The notes beneath the pieces were generated by a model. That model ran no database searches and had not been told where the DNA came from. It saw only the letters and a list, made by a program, of their open reading frames with translations. From Marinobacter sp. (GTDB taxonomy: Bacteria; Pseudomonadota; Gammaproteobacteria; Pseudomonadales; Oleiphilaceae): a stretch of 64,000 bases of DNA. The stretch's first letter is position 1. Each line of letters starts with the position of its first letter. Both the position numbers and the translations under genes were made by a program. Positions 44,808 to 53,146 of the stretch are shown here, one piece after another. The DNA is taken from positions 62,001 to 126,000 of the forward strand of contig JAGYIS010000003.1 of assembly GCA_018402255.1 (NCBI GenBank), read 5' to 3'.

Positions 44808-46706
44808 TTATTCGGCGTATTGCAGAACCACTCGATACACCGCGGTGGTACCACTCACCTCATTACCGGTCAGCAACAATACGTCGCCATTCGGCGACTG
44901 ATCGGCAGGGATAACAGTGATGTCTTCGATACCCAGGTCACCGGCGATAGCCAGGTTGGTTTCCGGATCCATCACCCACTCCTCCCGAGTGTTCAGATAA
45001 TCCACCATGGTGGGCGATTCCGGACTGGTGATATCAAACACCATGACACCGCCCATGCGCTCAAGGCCGAGAAAAGCAAACGCGCGCTCACCAAACGTCG
45101 CCACGGTTACCGCCTCAGGCTCAGGACCTTTGTTATCTGAACGGTTGAGGAAAGAGTCGCCGGCGCTGTGGTTGGAATTAAAGAAATCAGCACAGGGAAT
45201 ATCCCGCTGCGATCCGGCAAGGCAGGCGTCACTGGCCAGATACTGCTCAACCATGTCACCGGAATCCCACACCAGTTCACCTTCAGCAGACCAGATGGCC
45301 ATAGAGCGCCCACCGAAAGCATAGACCTTGTCATACATAAGGCGATCACCCGCGGGGTCTTCGGCACCGCTGACGTTAAACATCACCGGATCACCATTGT
45401 CATCGGTGCGGTAACCCATGGTCCAGGTAACCGTCAGTCGGCCCAGCTGTTCATCTTCCCGGCAATCACCCGGCTCCCCGGCACTGGCACCACAATACTC
45501 AAACACGTCGGGATTCAGCAGAGCGCCCTCTGCCAGCGCATTCAGCTGCGGCGGCATGTCATCGCCCAGGCGGCGGGCAAAGCCGTTTGCGTTAAACAGG
45601 TGCTTAAAGCGAATTTCTTCAACAAAGCCCTGGTTTGCATCACCACCATAGGCGGAATCGTCTGAATCTTCAGGGCCCCAGTACGCCGGGTTGTCCTCAC
45701 CCCAAGCACGGGCATCACCTTCGTTGGCGGTCAGAATGTAGGTTTCACCCCCAATGCTGTAGCTGGTAATGGCGTCGGGGTGATACATACCAAAGATGCC
45801 CGGCCAGGGCTTGATATCGATTGCACCATTGCTGTCACTGGCGTCCAGCCCCTGACCTTCCAGGCCATGATCCTTGTAGCCCAATGGCAGGATATCGGTA
45901 ATGATCGCCGCGGCGATGTCGACCTTGGCGAGCGCGTTGTTTTCCTGCAACGCTACCCAGGCGGTCGTGCTGTCTGCACTGACGGTGATGTACTCTGGCT
46001 CCATATCCCGGGCCACGCTGGCATCCGGTCCAAACACCCGGACACCCGCCGCCATGAGTTCGGCCCTCTGGTCATTGAACGCTGTGAAATCGGCAGTGCG
46101 CACCTGCAGATTGTCCAGATCGCCAAGGTCGATCACGGATACCGACCCCTCCGGGTCAATCTGATAGTCATCACTGGGTTCACCTTCGTTGGCAACCAAC
46201 AAGTAACGGCCATCCGGAGTAAACGCCAGCATGTCCGGCTGAGCACCCACACCGATCGAACCGCGCAGCGACAGAGTTGCCGCATCGTATATAGCGGCAA
46301 AGCCCGGCTCTGTTTTGGGGGAAGACTCAATAGCGACAGCAACCAGCCCGTTCTGCACCGCCAAGCTGTTCACAACCGCATTGTTGGCAATATCGCCAAC
46401 GGTCAAAGTATCGAGCAGGGTGGGGGCCGATGGGTCGCTCATATCCAGTACGTTCAGGGATCCTTCCAGAGCATTCACCACAAACGCTCTTCGGCTGGCC
46501 GGGTCGTAGCCGGTAATTTCAGCGGCACTCTCTCCGAAAACCCCACTGCTGTAGCGGCCAACATACTCCAGAGACAGCCCGGTCACCGCAGGCGTGCCTG
46601 CATCCGGCGCACTGTTGTTGTCTGACGACAAACAGCCACTCAACAGAATGGTGGAAACACTGACGGCGAGAAGCGAGGGCCTGAAAATCGATAGGGATGG
46701 TTTCAT
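44808..46706 (-). CDS. Choice-of-anchor I family lipoprotein (beta-propeller, phytase/esterase-like)
   Basis: Surface or periplasmic lipoprotein of 632 residues from the ATG at 46706, which has AAGGAAC upstream. The signal ends in LLSGC. The chain is a propeller with repeated segments such as RRAFVVNALEGSLNVLDMSDPSAPTLLDTL, PDGRYLLVANEGEPSDDY and YILTANEGDARAW, matching choice-of-anchor I proteins (alkaline-phosphatase-like or esterase-like-activity-of-phytase relatives). Some are secreted phosphatases, but activity here is unproven. It is a single gene with its own terminator. Confidence 0.87.
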   Translation of the reverse strand: MKPSLSIFRPSLLAVSVSTILLSGCLSSDNNSAPDAGTPAVTGLSLEYVGRYSSGVFGESAAEITGYDPASRRAFVVNALEGSLNVLDMSDPSAPTLLDTLTVGDIANNAVVNSLAVQNGLVAVAIESSPKTEPGFAAIYDAATLSLRGSIGVGAQPDMLAFTPDGRYLLVANEGEPSDDYQIDPEGSVSVIDLGDLDNLQVRTADFTAFNDQRAELMAAGVRVFGPDASVARDMEPEYITVSADSTTAWVALQENNALAKVDIAAAIITDILPLGYKDHGLEGQGLDASDSNGAIDIKPWPGIFGMYHPDAITSYSIGGETYILTANEGDARAWGEDNPAYWGPEDSDDSAYGGDANQGFVEEIRFKHLFNANGFARRLGDDMPPQLNALAEGALLNPDVFEYCGASAGEPGDCREDEQLGRLTVTWTMGYRTDDNGDPVMFNVSGAEDPAGDRLMYDKVYAFGGRSMAIWSAEGELVWDSGDMVEQYLASDACLAGSQRDIPCADFFNSNHSAGDSFLNRSDNKGPEPEAVTVATFGERAFAFLGLERMGGVMVFDITSPESPTMVDYLNTREEWVMDPETNLAIAGDLGIEDITVIPADQSPNGDVLLLTGNEVSGTTAVYRVVLQYAE

Positions 46707-46870
46707 GAAACGTTCCTTTGCTTTGTTAGGAAGATAACTCGGTAGCAAAGGAATCTATTTCACGACTGTTACAGAATCGGGACGAAAGAAAGGCAGTTCG
46801 GTGACCGGCGTGTTTCTGACGCATGGCAGCGTTGCGCCGCCATGCGTTCAAAGCCAGTTCGGCCCGACCG

Positions 46871-47344
46871 TTATTGGCCGAGGTAGCTCCGATACATCCA
46901 CACCGTTTTTTCCTGCTGAGATATGTAATCACTCATCAGGGCTGCGGTGCCTTCGTCGTCGGCCTCGCCGGCCAGGCTCAGCAGCTCACGCTGTTTAGCG
47001 ATCAACTTGCCGAAGCTTTCTACGATATTACCGACTGCTTCCTTACCATCGGCAACGTCTTTGCGTTCCGGTACATCAGACGTCTCGATGTAGGTGCTGT
47101 AGGCATGGGAAGGCCGGTGACCCAAGGTCAGTACCCGCTCTGCGATCTCATCGATTTTCAGCAGCAGGTCGTCATACAACTCTTCAAACTTGGCGTGCAG
47201 TTCAAAGAAATTATCACCTTTGATGTTCCAATGGTAACCGCGCACATTCATGTAGAAGATCTGGTAATTAGCCAACAGCCCGTTCAAAGAGTCTGCAAGC
47301 TTTTGCGTCTTGTCTGTATCAAGACCGATGAAATTCTTACCCAT
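46871..47344 (-). CDS. dps: Dps-family ferritin (DNA protection during starvation)
   Basis: Iron-storing mini-ferritin of 157 residues that oxidises Fe(II) with hydrogen peroxide and can shield DNA. The start at 47344 has AGGAGG six bases upstream. The intersubunit ferroxidase site is present: GYHWNIKGDNFFELHAKFEELYDDLLLKIDEIAER (about 38-72). The N-terminal tail is short and poor in Lys, so direct DNA binding is uncertain. A 230-base upstream region separates it from the divergent DUF2061 gene. Confidence 0.93.
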   Translation of the reverse strand: MGKNFIGLDTDKTQKLADSLNGLLANYQIFYMNVRGYHWNIKGDNFFELHAKFEELYDDLLLKIDEIAERVLTLGHRPSHAYSTYIETSDVPERKDVADGKEAVGNIVESFGKLIAKQRELLSLAGEADDEGTAALMSDYISQQEKTVWMYRSYLGQ

Positions 47345-47574
47345 ATTGAACCTCCTGATTCGCGTTAGGGTTTTCACTTGCCATGGACTCGAGCTTACGC
47401 CCGAGCGCCTGATGACTGAAGTTTAGTTGTTTAATCCTTGCGATAGCATGAGATTATATCAAAACCTTAAAATCTATAGCTCTCACCTATCAACGAAGAT
47501 CACACAATCTATTTGGAAATAGTTCTCGTTTGTCTTTTAATGAAGACAACGACCTGAATGATGCGGAGCTGATC

Positions 47575-47850
47575 ATGAGCGCACTGAAAGATTTTGTTCA
47601 CAACCACGGCGCAAAGGGTGACCAGTCACTGTTAAAGACGATTACCTTTGCCATCACCCACTTTATTGTGGCGTTCTCCGTCGCTTACCTGCTGACCGGC
47701 GATATCCTGATCGGCAGCCTGATTGCGATGGTCGAGCCTGCCATCAACACCGTGGCCTACTTCTTCCATGAGAAGATATGGGCCCGGCATCAGCGAAATA
47801 CAACCATCAATGGTCCCAGCATACGGCACAACACCGCACCGGGTTGCTGA
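47575..47850 (+). CDS. DUF2061 membrane protein
   Basis: Small membrane protein of 91 residues. The start at 47575 with GGAG six bases upstream is preferred to the TTG at 47530. It has two helices (LLKTITFAITHFIVAFSVAYLLTG and ILIGSLIAMVEPAINTVAYFFHEKIW), the DUF2061 pattern of His and Pro placement. Function unknown. It diverges from dps. Confidence 0.85.
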   Translation: MSALKDFVHNHGAKGDQSLLKTITFAITHFIVAFSVAYLLTGDILIGSLIAMVEPAINTVAYFFHEKIWARHQRNTTINGPSIRHNTAPGC

Positions 47851-47877
47851 TTCAGGTCAAGCCAGCTGCGCACTGGT

Positions 47878-47903
47878 AGTGGGCCGGGTCAGTGGGCCGG
47901 GTC
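47878..47903. repeat. Tandem 13-bp duplication next to a stop codon
   Basis: The 13-base unit AGTGGGCCGGGTC occurs twice in tandem, directly past the 3' end of the leftward disulfide oxidoreductase gene, whose stop lies at 47902-47904. Confidence 0.8.
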
Positions 47904-49341
47904 AGACCCCGGGCCCACAATCCATGCAGCCTTCCGCGGGCTGGGGTCCAATGTTGAGATTTCGGTTCAGGTCTTTCAGCGCCGTGCGCAAGCCCTCTTC
48001 AATCACCGGATGGTAAAACGGCATTTCCAGCATCTCACTGACCGTCATCCGCTGCTGTGCTGACCACGCCAACAGGTGGGCGATGTGCTCTGCCGCTGGC
48101 CCGAACATTTCGGCGCCCATAAACAAGCCGCTGCCATGTTCCCCGTATACTCTCAACAGGCCCCGGTCTTTACCAAGCACCTTGCTGCGGCCCTGATCTT
48201 CGAAACAGACCTCACCCACCGCAAAACAGCCCTGGCACTTGTCATCAACCTGACGGATAGTCAGCCCAACCGAGGCAATTTGCGGGTCGGAAAACACCAC
48301 CGCCAGCGGCGTTTTGCGCAATCCGGCCTGCACATCCGGCCAGGCCGCCGCGTTGTCTCCGGCTATGCGACCTTCATCGGCTGCCTCGTGCAGCAATGGC
48401 CGATGATTGTTCACATCACCGGCAATAAAAATATGACTGTCGCCGCAGCGCAGGGTGTGGTCGTCAAAATTCGGCATGCCCCGGTCATCCAAATCAATCC
48501 CGGCATTCTGAATATCCAGGTTATCGACGTTCGGGCGCCGACCGGTGGCTGCCAGCAGGTAATCAAACCGCTCCTGATGCTCCTTGCCATCCTCCACCCA
48601 GGTGACCTCAACACCTTGCTCTGTACGCTCCACCTTTTTGGTTTCGGCTTCCGGGCTGAGGGCAAATTCCTCACGGAAGGTATTCAGTGCATAGTCACGA
48701 ATCTTTTCATCCCGCAGGCCACCAATGCCGCCGCTGACGCCGAACAGTCGGACACGCACGCCCAAACGGCTCAGCGCCTGGCCCAACTCCAGGCCAATCA
48801 CACCCGGACCAAAGACCGCGACCGAACCGGGCAGATCCTGCCAGTCGAACACATCGTCATTCACGATCAGCCGGTCCTTGGCTTCTTTCAGAATGCCTGG
48901 AATGTTGGCCCTCGACCCGGTGGCAATGATAATGCGCCCGGCCCGAACTTCGGTGTGATCGCCCACGGCAAGTCGATGGCTGTCGACAAACCGGGTATGC
49001 CCCATCAACCGGTGTTCTGCCGGCAGAGACTCCATTGAGCGAACCACCGGCGCGACAAACCGGTCCCGCTCGGCACGAACCCGCTCCATCACTCGCCGTC
49101 CGTCGACCCTGACATCACCCGCCAGCACACCAAATTGATCTGCCGTGGCAACATCGTGAGCCCGCTCGGCGGCCGCAATCAGCAACTTGCTGGGCATGCA
49201 ACCGACCCTTGCGCAGGTGGTACCGTATTGCTCACCCTCGATCAGCACCACGCTGTCGGTTACTTTGCGCACCCGCTGATAAGCGACCATGCCAGCGGTA
49301 CCCGCGCCAATAATCGCGACATCTACTTCACGCTTGTCCAT
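47902..49341 (-). CDS. Dihydrolipoyl dehydrogenase-like pyridine nucleotide-disulfide oxidoreductase
   Basis: Flavin disulfide reductase of 479 residues. It shows VAIIGAGTAGMVAYQRVRK (FAD), the redox pair in GTTCARVGCMPSKLL (C-x4-C), AGRIIIATGSRANIPG, VFGPGVIGLELGQAL for NAD(P)H and HIFIAGDVNNHRPLLHEAADEG. The C-terminal active-site region reads EMPFYHPVIEEGLRTALKDL, with the His-Pro and a Glu seven residues on, as in Lpd. Two ATG codons in a row follow GGAGG; the second (49341) is better spaced. No 2-oxo-acid dehydrogenase genes are nearby, so it may be a soluble transhydrogenase- or reductase-like relative and not the Lpd of PDH. Confidence 0.88.
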   Translation of the reverse strand: MDKREVDVAIIGAGTAGMVAYQRVRKVTDSVVLIEGEQYGTTCARVGCMPSKLLIAAAERAHDVATADQFGVLAGDVRVDGRRVMERVRAERDRFVAPVVRSMESLPAEHRLMGHTRFVDSHRLAVGDHTEVRAGRIIIATGSRANIPGILKEAKDRLIVNDDVFDWQDLPGSVAVFGPGVIGLELGQALSRLGVRVRLFGVSGGIGGLRDEKIRDYALNTFREEFALSPEAETKKVERTEQGVEVTWVEDGKEHQERFDYLLAATGRRPNVDNLDIQNAGIDLDDRGMPNFDDHTLRCGDSHIFIAGDVNNHRPLLHEAADEGRIAGDNAAAWPDVQAGLRKTPLAVVFSDPQIASVGLTIRQVDDKCQGCFAVGEVCFEDQGRSKVLGKDRGLLRVYGEHGSGLFMGAEMFGPAAEHIAHLLAWSAQQRMTVSEMLEMPFYHPVIEEGLRTALKDLNRNLNIGPQPAEGCMDCGPGV

Positions 49342-49503
49342 CATGCCTCCCGGCGATCAAAAACCCGATATTTCGGCCAGTTAAAGTGCAAGTATAGAAA
49401 CCTTACCGGTACCTGACAGGTGAAACCGGGAAAAAATCCGCTTATGCTTGCGAGTCACCAGCAACCTGTTTAGCAACCTATACACGTTTACCGGAGATCT
49501 CAG

Positions 49504-50175
49504 GTGCACAATTACTGGCTGGAATTCTTCACGGTCGCACTGGTCCACCTGTTGGCGGTGGCCAGCCCGGGCCCGGACTTTGCCATCATGCTCAGGCAAG
49601 CGCTGACCCAGTCACGCCGTAATGCCTTGCTCAGTGCCGGCGGTATAGGTCTGGGTATTTTGCTGCATGTGGGGTATTCGTTGCTGGGCATCGGGCTGAT
49701 CATTCAGCAATCGATTATGCTGTTCACCATACTGAAAGTCGTCGGGGCACTGTACCTGCTCTGGATTGCCTGGCATTGCCTGCGGGCAAAACCGGGCGGT
49801 GTTCACATCGAGGCAAAGGGCGGTAAAGTCCAGACCGGCTGGGGAGCGTTTCGGCTGGGGTTTCTGACCAACGCCCTGAACCCCAAGGCCACGCTATTTT
49901 TTGTGTCGCTGTTTTCAGTGGTGATTAACCCCGGCACACCCCTGTTGCTGCAGGCCGGCTATGGCCTTTACATGGCGTTTGCAACCGGGCTCTGGTTTGC
50001 CATGGTGGCGGTGTTCTTCACCCAACCCCGTGTCCGCCGGGGATTTAGCCGGTTCGGACACTGGCTGGACAGGCTGATGGGGGGCATTCTGGTGTTACTG
50101 GCCGGACAACTGCTGCTGTCTACAGTGACCGGATCAGAGCCTCCGTCTGTTCCCACGCCAGGCACGGATCAGTGA
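49504..50175 (+). CDS. LysE/RhtB-family amino-acid exporter
   Basis: Inner-membrane exporter of 223 residues with six hydrophobic segments. It begins HNYWLEFFTVALVHLLAVASPGPDFAIMLRQAL, the family signature (ASPGPD), and has GAFRLGFLTNALNPKATLFFVSLF. The GTG start follows GGAG by eight bases. Members export lysine, homoserine, threonine or other amino acids. The last 56 bases overlap the convergent DAHP synthase gene. Confidence 0.92.
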   Translation: MHNYWLEFFTVALVHLLAVASPGPDFAIMLRQALTQSRRNALLSAGGIGLGILLHVGYSLLGIGLIIQQSIMLFTILKVVGALYLLWIAWHCLRAKPGGVHIEAKGGKVQTGWGAFRLGFLTNALNPKATLFFVSLFSVVINPGTPLLLQAGYGLYMAFATGLWFAMVAVFFTQPRVRRGFSRFGHWLDRLMGGILVLLAGQLLLSTVTGSEPPSVPTPGTDQ

Positions 50176-51172
50176 TCGAGCAGCCGTAGATCAGATCGTC
50201 GCCGTCATCCTGGCGGCCAAAGGTCAGGAAGCTTTCCAGCATCAAGCCCTTGATGTGAGTGTTGCCCGCGCGCTTCTGGGCCATGACCTCACGGGCAATG
50301 TCCAGTTGCCGCTCCGCCTGCTTGCAGGCGTTATCGTGACTGCAATCCACCATCACCGCGGTCGATACACCAGCCTTCTGCAGTTCGGCCACGGCCTTGG
50401 CAATACTCTCGGCGTCGTAATTGGTCACGCCCCGGCCACCACGCAGCACCAGATGAGTGTCCGGATTGCCGGCCGTCGTGACCATCACCGGTGCCCCGGC
50501 GTGGGAAATACCCAAGTGGTGGTGCGGGTACGAGGCAGACTGCATGGCATGGGTGGCCACCGCTACCCCGCCATCGGTGCCGTTTTTGAACCCGGTCGGC
50601 ATGGGCAAACCGCTGACCATTTCCCGATGAATCTGGGATTCGGTGGTGCGCGCGCCGATGGCGGTCCAGCTCACCAGATCCCCCAGGTAGTCCATCATGA
50701 AGGGGCTCAGGGCTTCGGTCGCCAGGGGCAGTCCAAGCTCCGACAGCTCTAGCAACAGCTTGCGGGAACGCTCCAGGCCTTGTTTCAGATCGCCCTGACC
50801 GGTGCGCTCGGGATCGTACAACAGTCCTTTCCAGCCAACGGTGGTGCGGGGTTTCTCCAGGTAGGCCCGCATGACAATCAGAAACTGGTCACTGACATCG
50901 TCCGCCAGCGTTTTAAGCCTGGCACCGTACTCCAGCGCCGCCTGTTCATCGTGCAGGGAGCAGGGCCCCATCACGATCAGGGTACGCGGGTCCTGGCCGT
51001 GGAGCACGCTCCGGATCTGGTCCCGGTAGCCGGCAATAGCGCGGGTCAACGGCTCACCGGCCGGAAACTGCTGGCGTAATTCGGCCGCTGTCGGCAAGGT
51101 TGCTTCCTGGCGGTGCTGGCAGGCACTCACCGTGTGGGTATCCAGCGTCTCAGATTTCAGAGGCATGTTCAT
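50120..51172 (-). CDS. 3-deoxy-7-phosphoheptulonate (DAHP) synthase, class I
   Basis: First enzyme of the shikimate route, joining PEP and erythrose 4-phosphate; 350 residues as in AroF/AroG/AroH. Features are the motif RTLIVMGPCSLHDEQAALEYG, MRAYLEKPRTTVGWKGL, TEALSPFMMDYLGDLVSWTAIGARTTESQIHRE, PTGFKNGTDG, HLVLRGGRG, VDCSHDNACK and EGLLLESFL-like GLMLESFLTFGRQD. Which aromatic amino acid inhibits it cannot be read with confidence. A terminator-like hairpin lies in the leader just 33 bases upstream of the start, so attenuation is possible. Confidence 0.95.
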   Translation of the reverse strand: MNMPLKSETLDTHTVSACQHRQEATLPTAAELRQQFPAGEPLTRAIAGYRDQIRSVLHGQDPRTLIVMGPCSLHDEQAALEYGARLKTLADDVSDQFLIVMRAYLEKPRTTVGWKGLLYDPERTGQGDLKQGLERSRKLLLELSELGLPLATEALSPFMMDYLGDLVSWTAIGARTTESQIHREMVSGLPMPTGFKNGTDGGVAVATHAMQSASYPHHHLGISHAGAPVMVTTAGNPDTHLVLRGGRGVTNYDAESIAKAVAELQKAGVSTAVMVDCSHDNACKQAERQLDIAREVMAQKRAGNTHIKGLMLESFLTFGRQDDGDDLIYGCSITDPCLAWEQTEALIRSL

Positions 51173-51534
51173 GTCAGTGTTCCCATTTTCCCTGTGTCAG
51201 AATCAAAAAAGCCCCGGCTGGGCTACCAGTCGGGGCTTTTTGGAGTCCGGTGGCAGCCTGGGTCGCTTGCCGGGCTGCCTTCCTCGTAATTCAGTCGATG
51301 AAGATCTTATGGGCGGCCCGGGCTCTGGCTAAAATAAAAGCCATAACCAAACCACCAAAAATACACAGCAGAACCTGCGGCCTTCAGTTTTTCACCGAAA
51401 GCTTTCAGAACATTCAATTGACAGGCTGCGTGTTGTGTCTTCATGCTTTTTACTATAACCCCGTGGTTTTCAGATTGGCAACCCGCAATCCGGATTATTT
51501 TGCGGGACCACTTGACGCGGCTCCGGAGGCCCAG
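51173..51534. other. Intergenic region between DAHP synthase and the secretin-domain gene
   Basis: 362 bases. It contains the two hairpins of the possible DAHP synthase leader (51205-51279) and, further right, the presumed promoter area of the rightward gene. I see no gene in it. Confidence 0.6.
51205..51279 (-). promoter_or_regulatory. Attenuator-like leader of the DAHP synthase gene
   Basis: Read leftwards, a first stem GGCAGCC / GGCTGCC (51273-51279 with 51252-51258) is followed by a terminator stem GCCCCGACTG / CAGCCGGGGC (51227-51236 with 51211-51220; one G-U pair) and six T (51205-51210). The terminator ends 32 bases before the ATG, too near for an ordinary promoter to fit between. Confidence 0.55.
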
Positions 51535-52323
51535 ATGACGATACGCCCAGCGCACTTGTCGATAACTGCCCTGCTGACCCTGGTGTTGGCGATGTTTTCG
51601 ACGCTGACCCATGCCCAGACCGAATCCCGGGTGTATCAGCTCAACAATCGCACTGCCGCTGATGTTGCCAGTCAGGTCCAGGAGCTGTATCAGCAGACTC
51701 CGGTCTCGGTCACCGCCCGAGGCCAGCAACTCGTTGTTCGTGGGCAGCCGGAATTGCTGGATGAGATCGGCATGCTGGTGCAGTCCATTGATGTTCCACC
51801 AGTGCAAATGCGCATCAGTGTGCGCTACCGCCAGGACATTGGCGGCAAAGAGTCCAGCGGCGGCGTGACGCTATCCGGCAACCGGGCCGGCGCCAATGTC
51901 GAGCGCCGGACCATCAGCACCAATTCCAGCACCGAGCGGCAACTGGTGGTTCAGGATGGCCAGTCAGCACACATTACCTCCGGCAATGTACGCACGCTGC
52001 CTTTCGCGATACAGGGTGGCCGCAACCCGGCTGCCATACTGCAACAGGTCGAAACCCGAAGCGGCTTTGTGGTCTCACCACAAGCCATTTCCGATCAGGC
52101 GGTTGAACTGAACATCATGTCGTTTGAGGCAGACCCGGCAGCGATCCCCGGGTACGAAACAGAGGCGTTGATGACCACACGCCGGGTTGAGCCCGGGCAA
52201 TGGGTGTCACTCGGTGGCACCAGCACCTCCAGCAGTCAGCGGCAGGATGGCATTACCTATCGGGTGACCGGCAACCGTTCTGAAAATCAGTCGGTTGATG
52301 TAAAAGTCGACATCCTGCCCTGA
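51535..52323 (+). CDS. Exported secretin-N-domain protein
   Basis: Protein of 262 residues; the start at 51535 has GGAGG five bases upstream and gives a signal peptide cut near THAQ. Residues 28-90 (SRVYQLNNRTAADVASQVQELYQ... VVRGQPELLDEIGMLVQSIDVPPVQMRISVRY) match the repeated secretin N1/STN-type fold. The middle is Ser/Thr/Gly-rich, and the end reads VEPGQWVSLGGTSTSSSQRQDGITYRVTG, a secretin-like beta motif. It is too short to form a full secretin channel. The gene ends immediately next to the stop of the convergent DnaJ gene. Role unknown; possibly a pilotin-free periplasmic partner of a secretion system. Confidence 0.72.
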   Translation: MTIRPAHLSITALLTLVLAMFSTLTHAQTESRVYQLNNRTAADVASQVQELYQQTPVSVTARGQQLVVRGQPELLDEIGMLVQSIDVPPVQMRISVRYRQDIGGKESSGGVTLSGNRAGANVERRTISTNSSTERQLVVQDGQSAHITSGNVRTLPFAIQGGRNPAAILQQVETRSGFVVSPQAISDQAVELNIMSFEADPAAIPGYETEALMTTRRVEPGQWVSLGGTSTSSSQRQDGITYRVTGNRSENQSVDVKVDILP

Positions 52324-52821
52324 TCAGGAGCTGCCCTTGCCCAGCAGGAGTTCCCGGGCTTCATTCAGCTTGGCGGCCAGGTAGTCATTGCCGCCCCGGT
52401 CCGGGTGCACCTTCAACATCAGCCGGCGGTGAGCGGCAGTGATTTCCTCCGGCGAACAGCCGGGCTTTACACCCAGAATATCGCAGGCTTCTCGCTCGGT
52501 CATCGAGCCACCGGCGGCAACCTTGGCGCCACTTCCTGACTGGCCACCTCCGGAATCGCCACTATCCCCCATGGCCTTGCGAAACATGGGCGCAAACCGG
52601 AGCAAGGCCGGCAGCTTGCGCAACAGTGGAATCATTGCCGCCACGGCTGCCGTCAGCACATGCACACGTCCGGTCAGCACCATAAACAGCAACAGGGCTC
52701 CGCCAACCACGAGGACTGCCTTCCATACCGCCGCCTTTTGACCCTCTGGTGACAGCGCCCCCCATTTTTTCAATATCACAAACACGGCGGCAGCCAGTGC
52801 CAGGCCGAGAATCAGTTGCAT
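52324..52821 (-). CDS. Membrane-anchored DnaJ-domain protein
   Basis: Protein of 165 residues. Residues 1-80 hold two hydrophobic segments ([17 protein letters not shown] and [18 protein letters not shown]). A Gly/Ser linker leads to a C-terminal J domain: [51 protein letters not shown], with the HPD motif that stimulates DnaK. Domain order resembles Tim14/Pam18 J proteins. The ATG at 52821 is preferred to the GTG at 52827 because GAGGAG lies six bases upstream. Confidence 0.9.
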   Translation of the reverse strand: MQLILGLALAAAVFVILKKWGALSPEGQKAAVWKAVLVVGGALLLFMVLTGRVHVLTAAVAAMIPLLRKLPALLRFAPMFRKAMGDSGDSGGGQSGSGAKVAAGGSMTEREACDILGVKPGCSPEEITAAHRRLMLKVHPDRGGNDYLAAKLNEARELLLGKGSS

Positions 52822-53146
52822 TGTCACTCCTCATCAACAAAATCGCTTGAGGCAAAAGTAACAGGCCAGCACTGTATGTTGCTCAATATGCACTGACACT
52901 GCCCATCTCTACAATCTGAATTGCCTGCCTCGCCGTAAGTTTGCCCCAGTACATATACTATGTATCGAAGGCAAACTAGTGACAAACGAGAGCTCATTTT
53001 GTAGCATCCTACGTGTTATTGCTGGATGCGCATTCTGGTGAAGAATGTCGCTATGGTCGCTACTTTCTGATTTGCAAGGATAGCTTTCAGCCTGCCCATC
53101 ACGGTGACCCTGCCAGCATCAGGAACCCAGCCCCAGGAATTCATTT
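52822..53146. other. Intergenic region before the second RND operon
   Basis: 325 bases between the divergent DnaJ and RND adaptor genes. It holds a nested inverted repeat (52938-52977) and otherwise no gene that I can support. Confidence 0.6.
52938..52977. promoter_or_regulatory. Nested dyad upstream of the second RND operon
   Basis: Outer inverted repeat AGTTTGCC (52938-52945) and GGCAAACT (52970-52977) surrounds an inner inverted repeat TACATA-TAC-TATGTA (52950-52964). Both repeats share nearly the same centre. It lies 170 bases upstream of the adaptor start and may be a binding site for a dimeric regulator. Confidence 0.6.
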
